A DNA stretch of 19,328 nt from CAZZKE01 sp964655005. GTDB taxonomy: Bacteria; Pseudomonadota; Alphaproteobacteria; Rhodospirillales; JABHCV01. The first letter of the stretch is position 1; each line of letters begins with the position of its first letter. The notes beneath the pieces were generated by a model. It was given only the letters and a program-made list of their open reading frames with translations, was not told the origin of the DNA and searched no databases. Both the position numbers and the translations under genes were made by a program. Location: contig CAZZKE010000059.1 of assembly GCA_964655005.1 (NCBI GenBank), positions 1 to 19,328 on the forward strand, written 5' to 3'. Positions 1-8,917 of the stretch are shown here, in pieces.

Positions 1-71
1 TCTTTGAATCACATCCCGGTTAACAAAAATTCACTCGACTTTTGCAACAGGTCTACTGCATTGAACCGGAA

Positions 72-1442
72 TCAGGCCAGCGCCGCCGCCGCTTCATCCA
101 GGCCACGGGCCGTGCGGTCGAACATATCGTCTACTTCGTCCCTGGTTATAATCAGCGGCGGGCAGATGCCGATAACGTCGCCGGGCAGGGGCCGCAGGAT
201 CAAATTATGGCCAAGAATTTTTTCCACCGCCAGCGGCGCCGCCTTGGCCGACACCGGGTATTGTTCCCGGCTCTGTTTGTCGGCGACCAGCTCCAGGCCG
301 CCGATCAGGCCTACCCCGCGAGCCTCGCCGACCAGCGGATGATCGCCCAGGTCGGCCAGCCGTCGCTGGAAATGCGGCGCGATCTTCGCGACATGGCCCA
401 TGATATCGTCGTCTTCGTAGATTTGCAGGGTTTCCAGGGCGACGGCGGCGGCGACCGGATGGCCGCCGTAGGTGTTGCCGGTGCCGAACACGCCAAGCTT
501 GCCGCTTTGTCCAACGAAGGCGTCGTAAAGCGTATCGGTAATCATCACCGCGCCGATCGGCAGGTAGGCCGATGACAGTTGTTTGGCGCAGGTCATCAGG
601 TCGGGCGTGATGCCATAGGTGTCCGAGCCCCACATTTGACCGGTCCGCCCGAATCCGCAGATTACCTCATCGGCGACGAACAGCACATCGTGACGCTTCA
701 GCACTTCCTGAATTTTCTCAAAATAGGTGGCCGGCGGAAGCATCACGCCACCGGCGGCCATCAGGGGTTCGGCGACGAAAGCGGCGACGGTTTCCGGGCC
801 TTCAGCCTCGATTTGCCGGTCCAGATTGTCGGCCAGACGGCTGGCGAACTGTTCTTCGCTCTCGCCGTCTTCGCCATAGCGGTAATAGCACGGCGTGTCG
901 CAATGCAGGATCCGGTCGATCGGCAGGTCCCAGCCATTCTGGGCATAGGGCAGGGCGGTCAGGCTGCCCGCCGCTATGGTTACGCCGTGATAGCCGCGCT
1001 TGCGTGAAATGATCTTTTTCTTATCGGGCTTGCCGATGGCGTTGTGATAATACCAGACCATTTTCATGGCCGTATCGATGGCTTCCGACCCGGAATTGAC
1101 CAGATAGACCTTGCCCATCGATTCAGGCGCGATGGAAATCATTTTCTCCGCCAGTTCGATTACCGGCAGGGTCGCCCGGTGGGCGAAAGAGTGGGAAAAA
1201 GGCAGGGTCTGCATCTGCCTCGTTGCCGCCTCGACCAGCCGTTTCTGACTGTAGCCCAGGCCCGTGCACCATAGCCCGGCCAGGCCTTCGATGTACTGGT
1301 TATCCTGATCGTCGTAAACGTAGATACCCTCGCCACGGGTGATGATGAACGGCCCCTTTTCCTGATGCACGGCCAGATTGGTGTAGGGATGCAGCGAATA
1401 GGCGAGATCCCTGGCGGCGTTGGAATTGGGGGCGTGAGTCAT
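72..1442 (-). CDS. Class III (PLP-dependent) omega-aminotransferase, pyruvate type
   Basis: This 456-aa protein has the fold-type I class III aminotransferase motifs in order: GLWC near residue 57 in the substrate pocket, NSGSEA at 116-121 for the PLP phosphate, YHG at 151-153 stacking on the cofactor, DEVICGFGRTG at 258-268 with Asp258 for the pyridine nitrogen, and Lys287 in CAKQLSSAYLPIGA as the Schiff-base lysine. Length is normal for the family. The ATG follows AAGGAA by a suitable gap. Members move a terminal amino group from an omega-amino acid, diamine or amine to pyruvate, making alanine, in the cytoplasm. It lies 106 bp downstream of ald on the same strand, which suits a transaminase whose alanine is recycled by Ald. 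The donor cannot be read from sequence; taurine, putrescine or beta-alanine-like donors are all possible. No xsc or other taurine gene is visible here, so I do not call it tpa. Confidence 0.93.
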   Translation of the reverse strand: MTHAPNSNAARDLAYSLHPYTNLAVHQEKGPFIITRGEGIYVYDDQDNQYIEGLAGLWCTGLGYSQKRLVEAATRQMQTLPFSHSFAHRATLPVIELAEKMISIAPESMGKVYLVNSGSEAIDTAMKMVWYYHNAIGKPDKKKIISRKRGYHGVTIAAGSLTALPYAQNGWDLPIDRILHCDTPCYYRYGEDGESEEQFASRLADNLDRQIEAEGPETVAAFVAEPLMAAGGVMLPPATYFEKIQEVLKRHDVLFVADEVICGFGRTGQMWGSDTYGITPDLMTCAKQLSSAYLPIGAVMITDTLYDAFVGQSGKLGVFGTGNTYGGHPVAAAVALETLQIYEDDDIMGHVAKIAPHFQRRLADLGDHPLVGEARGVGLIGGLELVADKQSREQYPVSAKAAPLAVEKILGHNLILRPLPGDVIGICPPLIITRDEVDDMFDRTARGLDEAAAALA

Positions 1443-1548
1443 CGTTATTATTCCTTCTGTTTTTCTAACTTTTAGCAGCCGATGCTACAGGGGCTTGCCG
1501 GGCCGAGTCCAGAATATCCGGGCCGGCGCGGAGCAGTCCGGGAACACC

Positions 1549-2664
1549 CTAGCCCAGCGCCTGCTCGGGTGGTTGGTAGTCGTATCCCAGATCGTCGGCC
1601 ACGGCCCGGTAGGTAACCGCCCCCTTGTGCACGTTAAGGCCGTTACGCAGATGCGGATCATCAAGCAGGGCCTGGCGATAACCCTTGTCGGCCAGCGCCA
1701 CGGCGAACGGAATGGTGGCGTTGTTCAGGGCGAAGGTCGAGGTCCGGGCGACCCCGCCCGGCATATTGGCGACGCAATAGTGAACCACGTCGTCGACCAC
1801 GTAGGTCGGGGCGGCATGGGTCGTTGCCTTGCTGGTTTCGAAACAGCCGCCCTGGTCGATAGCCACATCGGCGACCACCGAACCGGCCTTCATTTCCCGG
1901 ATCATGGCGGCGCTGACCAGTTTCGGGGCGGCGGCGCCCGGCACCAGCACGGCGCCGATCACCAGATCGGCGCCCAGGACGTAGTCTTCCAGCGCCGAAA
2001 CGCTGGAATATATGGTGTTCAGGCGGGATCCGAATTCGATGTCCAGTTGCCGCAACCGGTCGATCGAGCGGTCCAGTACGGTAACATGGGCGCCCATGCC
2101 CAGCGCGATCATGATGGCGTTGGCGCCGACCACGCCGCCGCCGATAACGACTACTTCGGCGGGCGCCACGCCGGGTACGCCGCCCAGCAAAACACCGGAT
2201 CCGCCGTGCGCCTTCTCCAGGCAGGTTGCGCCGGCCTGGATCGACATCCGCCCGGCGACTTCCGACATCGGGGCCAGCAGCGGCAGGCGGCCATGGTCAT
2301 CGGTGACGGTTTCATAGGCGATGGCCACGCAGCCCGATTTGACCAGCAGTTCGGTCTGTTTGGGGTCCGGGGCCAGATGCAGATAGGTGAACAGAATTTG
2401 GTCATGGCGCAGCATCCCGCATTCATCGGGCTGGGGTTCCTTGACCTTGACGATCATCTCGGCGGCCTGAAAAACTTCCGCGGCGGCGCCCAGGATACCG
2501 GCCCCGGCGGCCTCGTAGGCGGCGTCATCCATGCCGATGCCGAGACCGGCGCCGGTCTCCATAACCACCTCGTGGCCATGATGGACCAATTCGCGCACAC
2601 TGCCCGGCGTCAGGCCGACCCGGTATTCATGATTTTTTATTTCCCTGGGCACGCCGATCAGCAT
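1549..2664 (-). CDS. ald: Alanine dehydrogenase
   Basis: The 371-aa product is exactly the usual length of alanine dehydrogenase. It catalyses reversible NAD-dependent oxidative deamination of L-alanine to pyruvate and ammonium in the cytoplasm. It opens with MLIGVPREIKNHEYRVGLTP, and every key residue is in place: Arg15 and Lys75 bind pyruvate, His96 is the catalytic acid/base, GGGVVG at 175-180 and Asp198 bind NAD, and Asp270 and Asn300 complete the active site. The frame stays open for 19 further codons upstream, but AGGAGG sits 7 nt before the ATG at 2664, which fixes the start. The gene lies between the mocR-type regulator (91 bp upstream, same strand) and an omega-aminotransferase (106 bp downstream). 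Here it most likely regenerates the pyruvate acceptor and releases the amino nitrogen. Confidence 0.97.
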   Translation of the reverse strand: MLIGVPREIKNHEYRVGLTPGSVRELVHHGHEVVMETGAGLGIGMDDAAYEAAGAGILGAAAEVFQAAEMIVKVKEPQPDECGMLRHDQILFTYLHLAPDPKQTELLVKSGCVAIAYETVTDDHGRLPLLAPMSEVAGRMSIQAGATCLEKAHGGSGVLLGGVPGVAPAEVVVIGGGVVGANAIMIALGMGAHVTVLDRSIDRLRQLDIEFGSRLNTIYSSVSALEDYVLGADLVIGAVLVPGAAAPKLVSAAMIREMKAGSVVADVAIDQGGCFETSKATTHAAPTYVVDDVVHYCVANMPGGVARTSTFALNNATIPFAVALADKGYRQALLDDPHLRNGLNVHKGAVTYRAVADDLGYDYQPPEQALG

Positions 2665-2671
2665 CGTCCAT

Positions 2672-2677
2672 CCTCCT
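2672..2677 (-). promoter_or_regulatory. Ribosome binding site of ald
   Basis: A perfect AGGAGG lies 7 nt upstream of the ATG at 2664. It rules out the longer open frame beginning near 2721, which has no such site. Confidence 0.85.
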
Positions 2678-2755
2678 GAGTTAATATTCTGAAGTGATAG
2701 GGGCCTATATTGTAAAGGCATAGGGCCAGTTGGATGAAATTCTTCATGCCAGAAT

Positions 2756-4216
2756 CTAGCGATGGATTAATCGCGCCAGCAATTCGATGCCGGGTTCGAT
2801 TTTTTCCAGCGGCAGCGAAGAAAAACCCAGCCGGAAATAATTTTCCGGCGCCTTTTCGGACATGAAATTTATCCGTCCGGGTTCGATCACGACGCCTTCT
2901 TCAATGGCCTCGCGGGCCAGCGCCGCGGCGTTCAGCCCTTCGGGTCCTTTAACCCAGTAACTGGTGCCGCCGAAGGTCGGGGTGCGGGCCGAATCCGGCA
3001 GGTATTTCGACAGCGCCTTGCCCATCACCTGCCATCGCGCCCGGTAGGTCCGATGCAGGCGATGCACCATGGTGTCGTGGTGGCCCAGCGACAGGAACAG
3101 CGCCGTGGTGCGCTGGTTGTTGGTCGGCGGGTGGCGGATCGTCAACTGGCGCAGGGCCTGGGCCTCGGCGATCAGTTCGCGGGGGCCGACCAGATAGCCC
3201 ATGCGCAAGCCTGGAAACAGCGATTTCGACAGGCTGCCGATATAGATCACCCGGTCGCCGCCATCCAGGGATTTAAGCGCCGGGGTCGGCTCTCCCAGGT
3301 AGTTGGCCTCGGGTTCATAGTCGTCCTCGATTATCAGGAAATTCTGTTCCGCCGCCTTACTAAGCAACGCCTGACGCCGTTCCAGCGGCATCGTCGCCGT
3401 CGTCGGATGCTGGTGGCTGGGGGTGACGTAGACCAGGTCACAGCCGTGCAGGCGCCGGTCCACCGGCAAGCCATCCCGGTCCACCGGAATGGCGTTCAGG
3501 CGCGCCGTCCTGAGCCGGAAAATATTGCGCATATCGGGATAGCCGGGGTCTTCGATGGCGACGGTGGTGGTTTGGTCGACCAACAGTTCGGCGAGCAGGG
3601 AAAGCGCGTTTTGCGCCCCCATCGTAATTAAAATCTGATCGCTTTTGGCCAGAATTCCGCGCCGTGGCAGCAGCCGGGTCCTGATCTGTTCGATCAGCAC
3701 CGGGTCATCGGCGCCCAGGGTATCGGCGGTCCAGGTGGCCAGACCCTTGGCGCCGAGCGCCTGACGGGTACATTCCCGCCAGGTGGCGATGGGGAACAAT
3801 GTCGGATCGACCTGGCCATAAACAAACGGATAAGGATACGACATCCAGTCCGCCGGTTTGCGGTTGTGCTGCAAATGCGATGGTCTGGTGCGGAACAGGG
3901 CCGGCCAGTCCGGCCCCTGTCCCGTCGTGACCGCCGTTCCGCCGGGGGCCACGGCGCGGCCTTCGAGAATTTCCGCATCGACATAAAAGCCGCTGCGTTC
4001 GCGTGATTGCAGATAGCCGTCATCGACCAGCCCCTGATAGGCCAGCACCACCGTATTGCGGGAAACTTTCAGGGTTTTCGCCATCTTGCGGCACGACGGC
4101 AACGGTTGGCCCGATGGCAACTGGCCGCCGAGAATGGCGGATACCAGCATTTCGCGGATTTGCGACTGGATGCTGACATTGGGCTTGCGGACAAGATGGA
4201 AGAGCGAATCGCGCAC
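2756..4216 (-). CDS. MocR/PdxR-type GntR-aminotransferase fusion regulator (TauR-like)
   Basis: This 486-aa protein is a transcription factor made from an N-terminal GntR winged helix-turn-helix (about 8-80, with LPSGQPLPSCRKMA and VSRNTVVLAYQGL) fused to an aspartate-aminotransferase-like domain (about 125-480). The second domain keeps EDPGYP at 222-227, EDDY at 297-300 and the PLP lysine Lys331 in SLSKSLFPGLRMGY. Such proteins sense PLP or a PLP-amino compound adduct and usually activate a divergent or neighbouring catabolic gene. It starts at GTG, with only a weak TTAGG site, 97 bp from the divergent beta-alanine-type aminotransferase start at 4314, and it precedes ald on its own strand. 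Likely targets are therefore one or both aminotransferases. The RHPPTNNQRT and LGHHD stretches resemble, from memory, the TauR-like branch; the inducer is unknown. Confidence 0.93.
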   Translation of the reverse strand: MRDSLFHLVRKPNVSIQSQIREMLVSAILGGQLPSGQPLPSCRKMAKTLKVSRNTVVLAYQGLVDDGYLQSRERSGFYVDAEILEGRAVAPGGTAVTTGQGPDWPALFRTRPSHLQHNRKPADWMSYPYPFVYGQVDPTLFPIATWRECTRQALGAKGLATWTADTLGADDPVLIEQIRTRLLPRRGILAKSDQILITMGAQNALSLLAELLVDQTTTVAIEDPGYPDMRNIFRLRTARLNAIPVDRDGLPVDRRLHGCDLVYVTPSHQHPTTATMPLERRQALLSKAAEQNFLIIEDDYEPEANYLGEPTPALKSLDGGDRVIYIGSLSKSLFPGLRMGYLVGPRELIAEAQALRQLTIRHPPTNNQRTTALFLSLGHHDTMVHRLHRTYRARWQVMGKALSKYLPDSARTPTFGGTSYWVKGPEGLNAAALAREAIEEGVVIEPGRINFMSEKAPENYFRLGFSSLPLEKIEPGIELLARLIHR

Positions 4217-4313
4217 GATGCTGGCCTAATCAAAATGCGGGAATTGGTACTAGAGCCCCCCAAACGAAAGAGCCTACGGTGTTTGCCGGTCGTTATCAAT
4301 GGGAGTCAATGCG
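4217..4313. promoter_or_regulatory. Divergent regulator/aminotransferase intergenic region
   Basis: These 97 bp separate the divergent mocR-type gene from the plus-strand aminotransferase, so both promoters and the regulator's binding sites are expected here. I found no clean palindrome or consensus -35/-10 pair by eye. MocR regulators often bind direct repeats, which are hard to recognise without comparing relatives. Confidence 0.45.
4301..4305 (+). promoter_or_regulatory. Ribosome binding site of the plus-strand aminotransferase
   Basis: GGGAG lies 8 nt before the ATG at 4314. The in-frame ATG at 4299 has no such site in front of it and overlaps this motif, so 4314 is preferred as the start. 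Confidence 0.65.
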
Positions 4314-5624
4314 ATGCAATACCAAACCAACACGCTGGAACATCACTGGATGCCGTTCACCGCCAATCGTGATTTCAAGGCCGAACCCCGGCTGGTGGTT
4401 CGCGGCAAGGGCATCAATTACACCGACCATAACGGCGGCACGGTGATCGACGGCGCTTCCGGGCTGTTCTGTTGCGCCGCCGGCCATGGCCGGCAGGAAA
4501 TCGCCGACGCCGTCGCCAAGCAGTTGATGGAAATCGACTACAGCCCGCATTTCCAGATCGGCTCGCCACCGTCTTTCGAATTGGCGCGCCGGGTCGCCGC
4601 CCTGACGCCGGATGAAATCAACCATGTTTTCTTCACCAATTCCGGTTCTGAAAGCGTCGATACGGCGCTGAAAATCGCCATGGCCTATCACAGCGCCCGC
4701 GGCGAAGGCTACCGCAACAAGTTCGTGTCGCGCGAACGGGCCTATCACGGTGTCAACATCGGCGGCACCTCGTTGTCGGGGCTGATGAAAAACCGTGAAA
4801 TCTTCGGCTCGGTGATGCCCGGCGTCGTCCATATGCGCCATACCTGGTCGCCCGAAGCGCGATTCACCCGTGGTCAACCGGAACACGGCGCCGACCTGGC
4901 CGACGATCTGGAACGTTTCGCGCAATTGCTGGGAGGGCGGAATATCGCCGCCTGTTTCGTCGAACCGATAGCCGGTTCGACCGGTTGTCTGGTGCCGCCG
5001 AAAGGCTATCTGCAAAGGTTGCGGGAAATTTGCGATCAATACGGCATCCTGCTGGTATTCGATGAAGTGATCTGCGGATTTGGGCGTCTCGGGGTTCCGT
5101 TCGCCGCCCAGGCTTTCGGCGTCACCCCCGACATCATGACCATGGCCAAGGCGCTGACCAACGGCGTGCTGCCGATGGGGGCCGTGGCGGTCAGGGACGG
5201 TATCTATGAAACCGTCACCGAAGCCGCGCCCGATGGCGCCGTCGAGTTCTTCCACGGCTATACCTATTCCGGCAACCCGGCGTCCTGCGCCGCGGCGCTG
5301 GCGGCGCTGGATATATACGAGCGCGAAAACCTGTTTCAGCGGGCCGCCGACATGACCGATTATTTCCTTGATGCGGTGTTCGATTTACAGGAACTGGATG
5401 CGGTCACCGATATTCGCGGCTACGGCATGCTGGCCGCCGTCGATCTGGCCCCCGGCGATGCGCCGGGGGTGGTCGGGACACGGTTGATGAAGTCGCTCTA
5501 CGCCGGCGGGCTGCACGTCAAGTTCACCGGCGACTGCGCCCTGATCGCGCCGCCGCTGATCGCCGAAAAAAGCGATATAGACGATATCACGGGTATTCTG
5601 CGGGACGCACTTAAAGACTTGTGA
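4314..5624 (+). CDS. Omega-amino acid (beta-alanine type):pyruvate aminotransferase
   Basis: This 436-aa class III aminotransferase opens with LEHHWMPFTANRDFK, the typical N terminus of beta-alanine:pyruvate aminotransferases. Motifs seen are NSGSES at 109-114, YHG at 144-146, YLQRLREICDQYGILLVFDEV with Asp250, and Lys279 in MAKALTNGVLPMGA as the PLP lysine. FFHGYTYSGNP follows, also typical of that branch. The expected reaction is beta-alanine (or another omega-amino acid) plus pyruvate to malonate semialdehyde plus L-alanine. mmsA starts 44 bp downstream on the same strand and would consume the semialdehyde, giving a two-gene beta-alanine pathway; nearby ald would recycle the alanine. Regulation by the divergent MocR-type gene is likely. 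Related amine:pyruvate enzymes share these motifs, so the exact donor stays open. Confidence 0.94.
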   Translation: MQYQTNTLEHHWMPFTANRDFKAEPRLVVRGKGINYTDHNGGTVIDGASGLFCCAAGHGRQEIADAVAKQLMEIDYSPHFQIGSPPSFELARRVAALTPDEINHVFFTNSGSESVDTALKIAMAYHSARGEGYRNKFVSRERAYHGVNIGGTSLSGLMKNREIFGSVMPGVVHMRHTWSPEARFTRGQPEHGADLADDLERFAQLLGGRNIAACFVEPIAGSTGCLVPPKGYLQRLREICDQYGILLVFDEVICGFGRLGVPFAAQAFGVTPDIMTMAKALTNGVLPMGAVAVRDGIYETVTEAAPDGAVEFFHGYTYSGNPASCAAALAALDIYERENLFQRAADMTDYFLDAVFDLQELDAVTDIRGYGMLAAVDLAPGDAPGVVGTRLMKSLYAGGLHVKFTGDCALIAPPLIAEKSDIDDITGILRDALKDL

Positions 5625-5668
5625 TAGAAATTCGGCAAGCGCAATCGAAGCAACAAGGGACAGTATAA

Positions 5669-7174
<1,506 letters not shown>

Positions 7175-7187
7175 CAGCCGCCCGGAA

Positions 7188-7215
7188 GCCGGTTCTGATA
7201 CATTTGTATGCCGGC
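7188..7215. repeat. Nested inverted repeat after mmsA
   Basis: GCCGG (7188-7192) and CCGGC (7211-7215) flank a second inverted repeat, ATACA-TT-TGTAT (7198-7209). It could be a weak terminator stem for mmsA or an operator for the small-gene/cyclase unit. No T-run follows, so termination is not well supported. Confidence 0.35.
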
Positions 7216-7341
7216 CGGAAAGTATGGTAGCGTTCCGCGCCGGGTTCTTTCTTGGCGGGCAGGCAATGACGGAAAGTGTCGAACAGACGGTCGTGCGGCT
7301 GGATAATTCATTCGGTCCGGCGGTACTGGGAGCATAGGACG

Positions 7342-7551
7342 ATGATAAGAATTGATCCCGATGTCACGCTTGCGCTTATTGCGATCGCGTTCCTTGTTGT
7401 GGTGGTTGCCATACGATCCATAGTCATGATGGTTGGCCGGCGTCGCGAGGCCGCTCGCGGCGCGGATAATCCGCCGCAGACGGCATCGGTCGATTCGCGG
7501 TCCGATATTCCGAAAGAATCGACCGCCAACGGCGGGACCGACAGGGAGTAA
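7342..7551 (+). CDS. Small single-pass membrane protein of unknown function
   Basis: A 69-codon frame begins at ATG 7342 with GGGAG 9 nt upstream. The protein has a short N terminus (MIRIDPDVT), one strongly hydrophobic segment at about 10-30 (LALIAIAFLVVVVAIRSIVM), then an arginine-rich stretch (GRRREAARG) and a polar tail with many Ser, Asp and Asn residues. This pattern predicts one membrane helix with the basic, polar tail in the cytoplasm. I do not recognise a family. It precedes a 47-codon ORF and a nucleotide cyclase on the same strand, so it may be part of that transcription unit. A longer in-frame start at 7276 is possible but would bury the helix behind a basic leader and has a poorer ribosome site. 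Confidence 0.6.
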   Translation: MIRIDPDVTLALIAIAFLVVVVAIRSIVMMVGRRREAARGADNPPQTASVDSRSDIPKESTANGGTDRE

Positions 7552-7575
7552 ACCGCTTATCAGGGAGCATTGATA

Positions 7576-7719
7576 ATGATCCAGATACAGCCCGGATCAA
7601 TCGCCACGTCTTCTCTGAGCGGTGGAATATATTCAAACAATACCGGTTCACCGGGAGCTTGTCTCCGGTCCGCCGGGCGACGCCATACAGCCCCTGCGCA
7701 GTGGCCGGAGATTGCCTGA
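7576..7719 (+). CDS. Possible 47-aa small ORF abutting the cyclase gene
   Basis: ATG 7576 is preceded by GGGAG with an 8-nt gap, and the frame runs 47 codons to a TGA at 7717-7719 that is immediately followed by the ATG of the cyclase gene at 7720. The predicted peptide begins MIQIQPGSIATSSLSGG and ends APAQWPEIA. It is rich in Ser, Gly and Pro, with no membrane helix and no recognised domain. The ribosome site and the stop/start junction favour real translation and coupling to the cyclase. Against it, the second half (CLRSAGRRHTAP) looks like chance translation of GC-rich DNA. Function unknown. Confidence 0.4.
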   Translation: MIQIQPGSIATSSLSGGIYSNNTGSPGACLRSAGRRHTAPAQWPEIA

Positions 7720-8910
7720 ATGCGCTCTAGTATTTGCCAATGGCTGTTGACCGATGCCGCGAAAATTCCGACGGTCGGGGAACTGATTGGGCAGTTGAGC
7801 GCACGTCTTGCGGAGCACGGAATGCCGATTTCCCGGCTGTTGCTTCTGATTCGCACCCTGCATCCCCAGGTCATGGGCGTCCGCTACGAATGGCTGCGCG
7901 ACGGGGACGTCGTGACGGAACAGGACCGGCCCCACGAAATACTCCAGAAATCGGTTTATCGCGACAGCCCGATGTCGGCGATATACGACGGCGACGGGCA
8001 GATTATCAGGCGCCGTCTGGATACCGCCGACCCCCTGCTTGATTACCCGATCCTGCAGGAGCTTTTATTGGCGGGCGCCACCGATTACGTCGCCATGCCG
8101 CTGACCTTTTCCGATGGCAAGGTCAACGTAATGACCATCGCATCCGACCGTCCGGGTGGATTTTCCGACCGGCAGCTGGATCAGTTCTATGGTATCCTGC
8201 CGACGCTTTCCCTGTTGCTGGAAATCCATTCGACCCGCCGTACCGCCAGGACGTTGCTGGAAACCTATCTTGGTAAACATACCGGCCAGAAGGTCCTCGA
8301 CGGGATGGTGAAACGGGGTGACGGCGAAAATATCCATGCCGTTATCTGGTTCTGTGACCTGCGCGATTCCAGCGGCCTGGCGGAAACACTGCCGCCGGAT
8401 GAATTTCTTGGGGTCCTTAACGATTTCTTCGACGGCATGGCCGGGGCGGTGCTCGATCATGGCGGCGAGGTCCTGCGTTTTATCGGTGACGCGGCGTTGG
8501 CGATTTTCCCCTTCGGTGGTGAAACCGGGCTGTCGGAAGAAACCGGAATGCCGATGGCGAGCGCCTGCAAGCGCGCCCTGGAAGCGGCCGGGGATGCCGA
8601 GCGGCGGATCAATGCGCTCAACGAACGGCGTCGGCTGACCGGCGACCCCGCGATCCGTTTTGGCCTGGCCCTGCATATGGGTGACGTCATGTACGGCAAT
8701 ATCGGGGTGCCGCAACGCCTCGAATTTACGGTTATCGGCAAGGCCGCCAACGAAGCCGCCCGCCTGGAAGGCCTGTGCAAGGAATTGGGCGAGCCGATCC
8801 TGATTTCATCGGCGTTTCAGTGCTGCCACCCGAAAAAGACCAGGTCGCTCGGTATCCATGCCCTTAGGGGGATTAGCGAACCGCAGGAAATATTCGCCCT
8901 GGCCCCCTGA
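7720..8910 (+). CDS. Class III adenylate/guanylate cyclase with N-terminal sensory region
   Basis: The C-terminal half (about 200-396) of this 396-aa protein is a class III nucleotidyl cyclase domain. Asp213 (FCDLRDSS) and Asp257 (FIGDAALAIF) are the two metal-binding aspartates. Thr337 in EFTVIG sits where animal enzymes have the purine-specifying Asp, the class IIIb pattern, and Asn344 and Arg348 (NEAAR) are the transition-state residues. The usual substrate-specifying Lys is Arg253 here. The first 190 residues carry no membrane helix and resemble the GAF-like input region (HPQVMGVRYEWLRDG) found in soluble alphaproteobacterial cyclases. It should make cAMP, though the Arg leaves nucleotide choice uncertain. 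CGGAG precedes the ATG by 9 nt. Small ORFs lie directly upstream, and dctM converges with only 7 bp between the stops. Confidence 0.9.
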   Translation: MRSSICQWLLTDAAKIPTVGELIGQLSARLAEHGMPISRLLLLIRTLHPQVMGVRYEWLRDGDVVTEQDRPHEILQKSVYRDSPMSAIYDGDGQIIRRRLDTADPLLDYPILQELLLAGATDYVAMPLTFSDGKVNVMTIASDRPGGFSDRQLDQFYGILPTLSLLLEIHSTRRTARTLLETYLGKHTGQKVLDGMVKRGDGENIHAVIWFCDLRDSSGLAETLPPDEFLGVLNDFFDGMAGAVLDHGGEVLRFIGDAALAIFPFGGETGLSEETGMPMASACKRALEAAGDAERRINALNERRRLTGDPAIRFGLALHMGDVMYGNIGVPQRLEFTVIGKAANEAARLEGLCKELGEPILISSAFQCCHPKKTRSLGIHALRGISEPQEIFALAP

Positions 8911-8917
8911 AACAGGC

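Noticed and set aside
72..1442. Taurine:pyruvate aminotransferase (tpa) assignment
   Set aside because: The neighbouring ald and TauR-like regulator are suggestive, but no xsc, pta or taurine transporter gene is visible, and the class III motifs do not single out taurine.
1475..1489. Short inverted repeat TAGCA-GCCGA-TGCTA between ald and the aminotransferase
   Set aside because: Only a 5-bp stem with no T-run in the right direction. Too weak to call a terminator or operator.
1495..2679. Long plus-strand open frame opposite ald
   Set aside because: It is the antisense shadow of alanine dehydrogenase, whose catalytic residues are all present. Its translation is Gly/His/Gln/Asp-rich with no domain.
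2692..2715. ATAGG-GG-CCTAT inverted repeat and TACAAT upstream of ald
   Set aside because: A possible operator and -10, but the arms are short, no matching -35 was found and there is no second copy.
4296..5255. Long minus-strand open frame opposite the beta-alanine-type aminotransferase
   Set aside because: An antisense shadow caused by GC-rich codons. The plus-strand frame has all the PLP-enzyme motifs.
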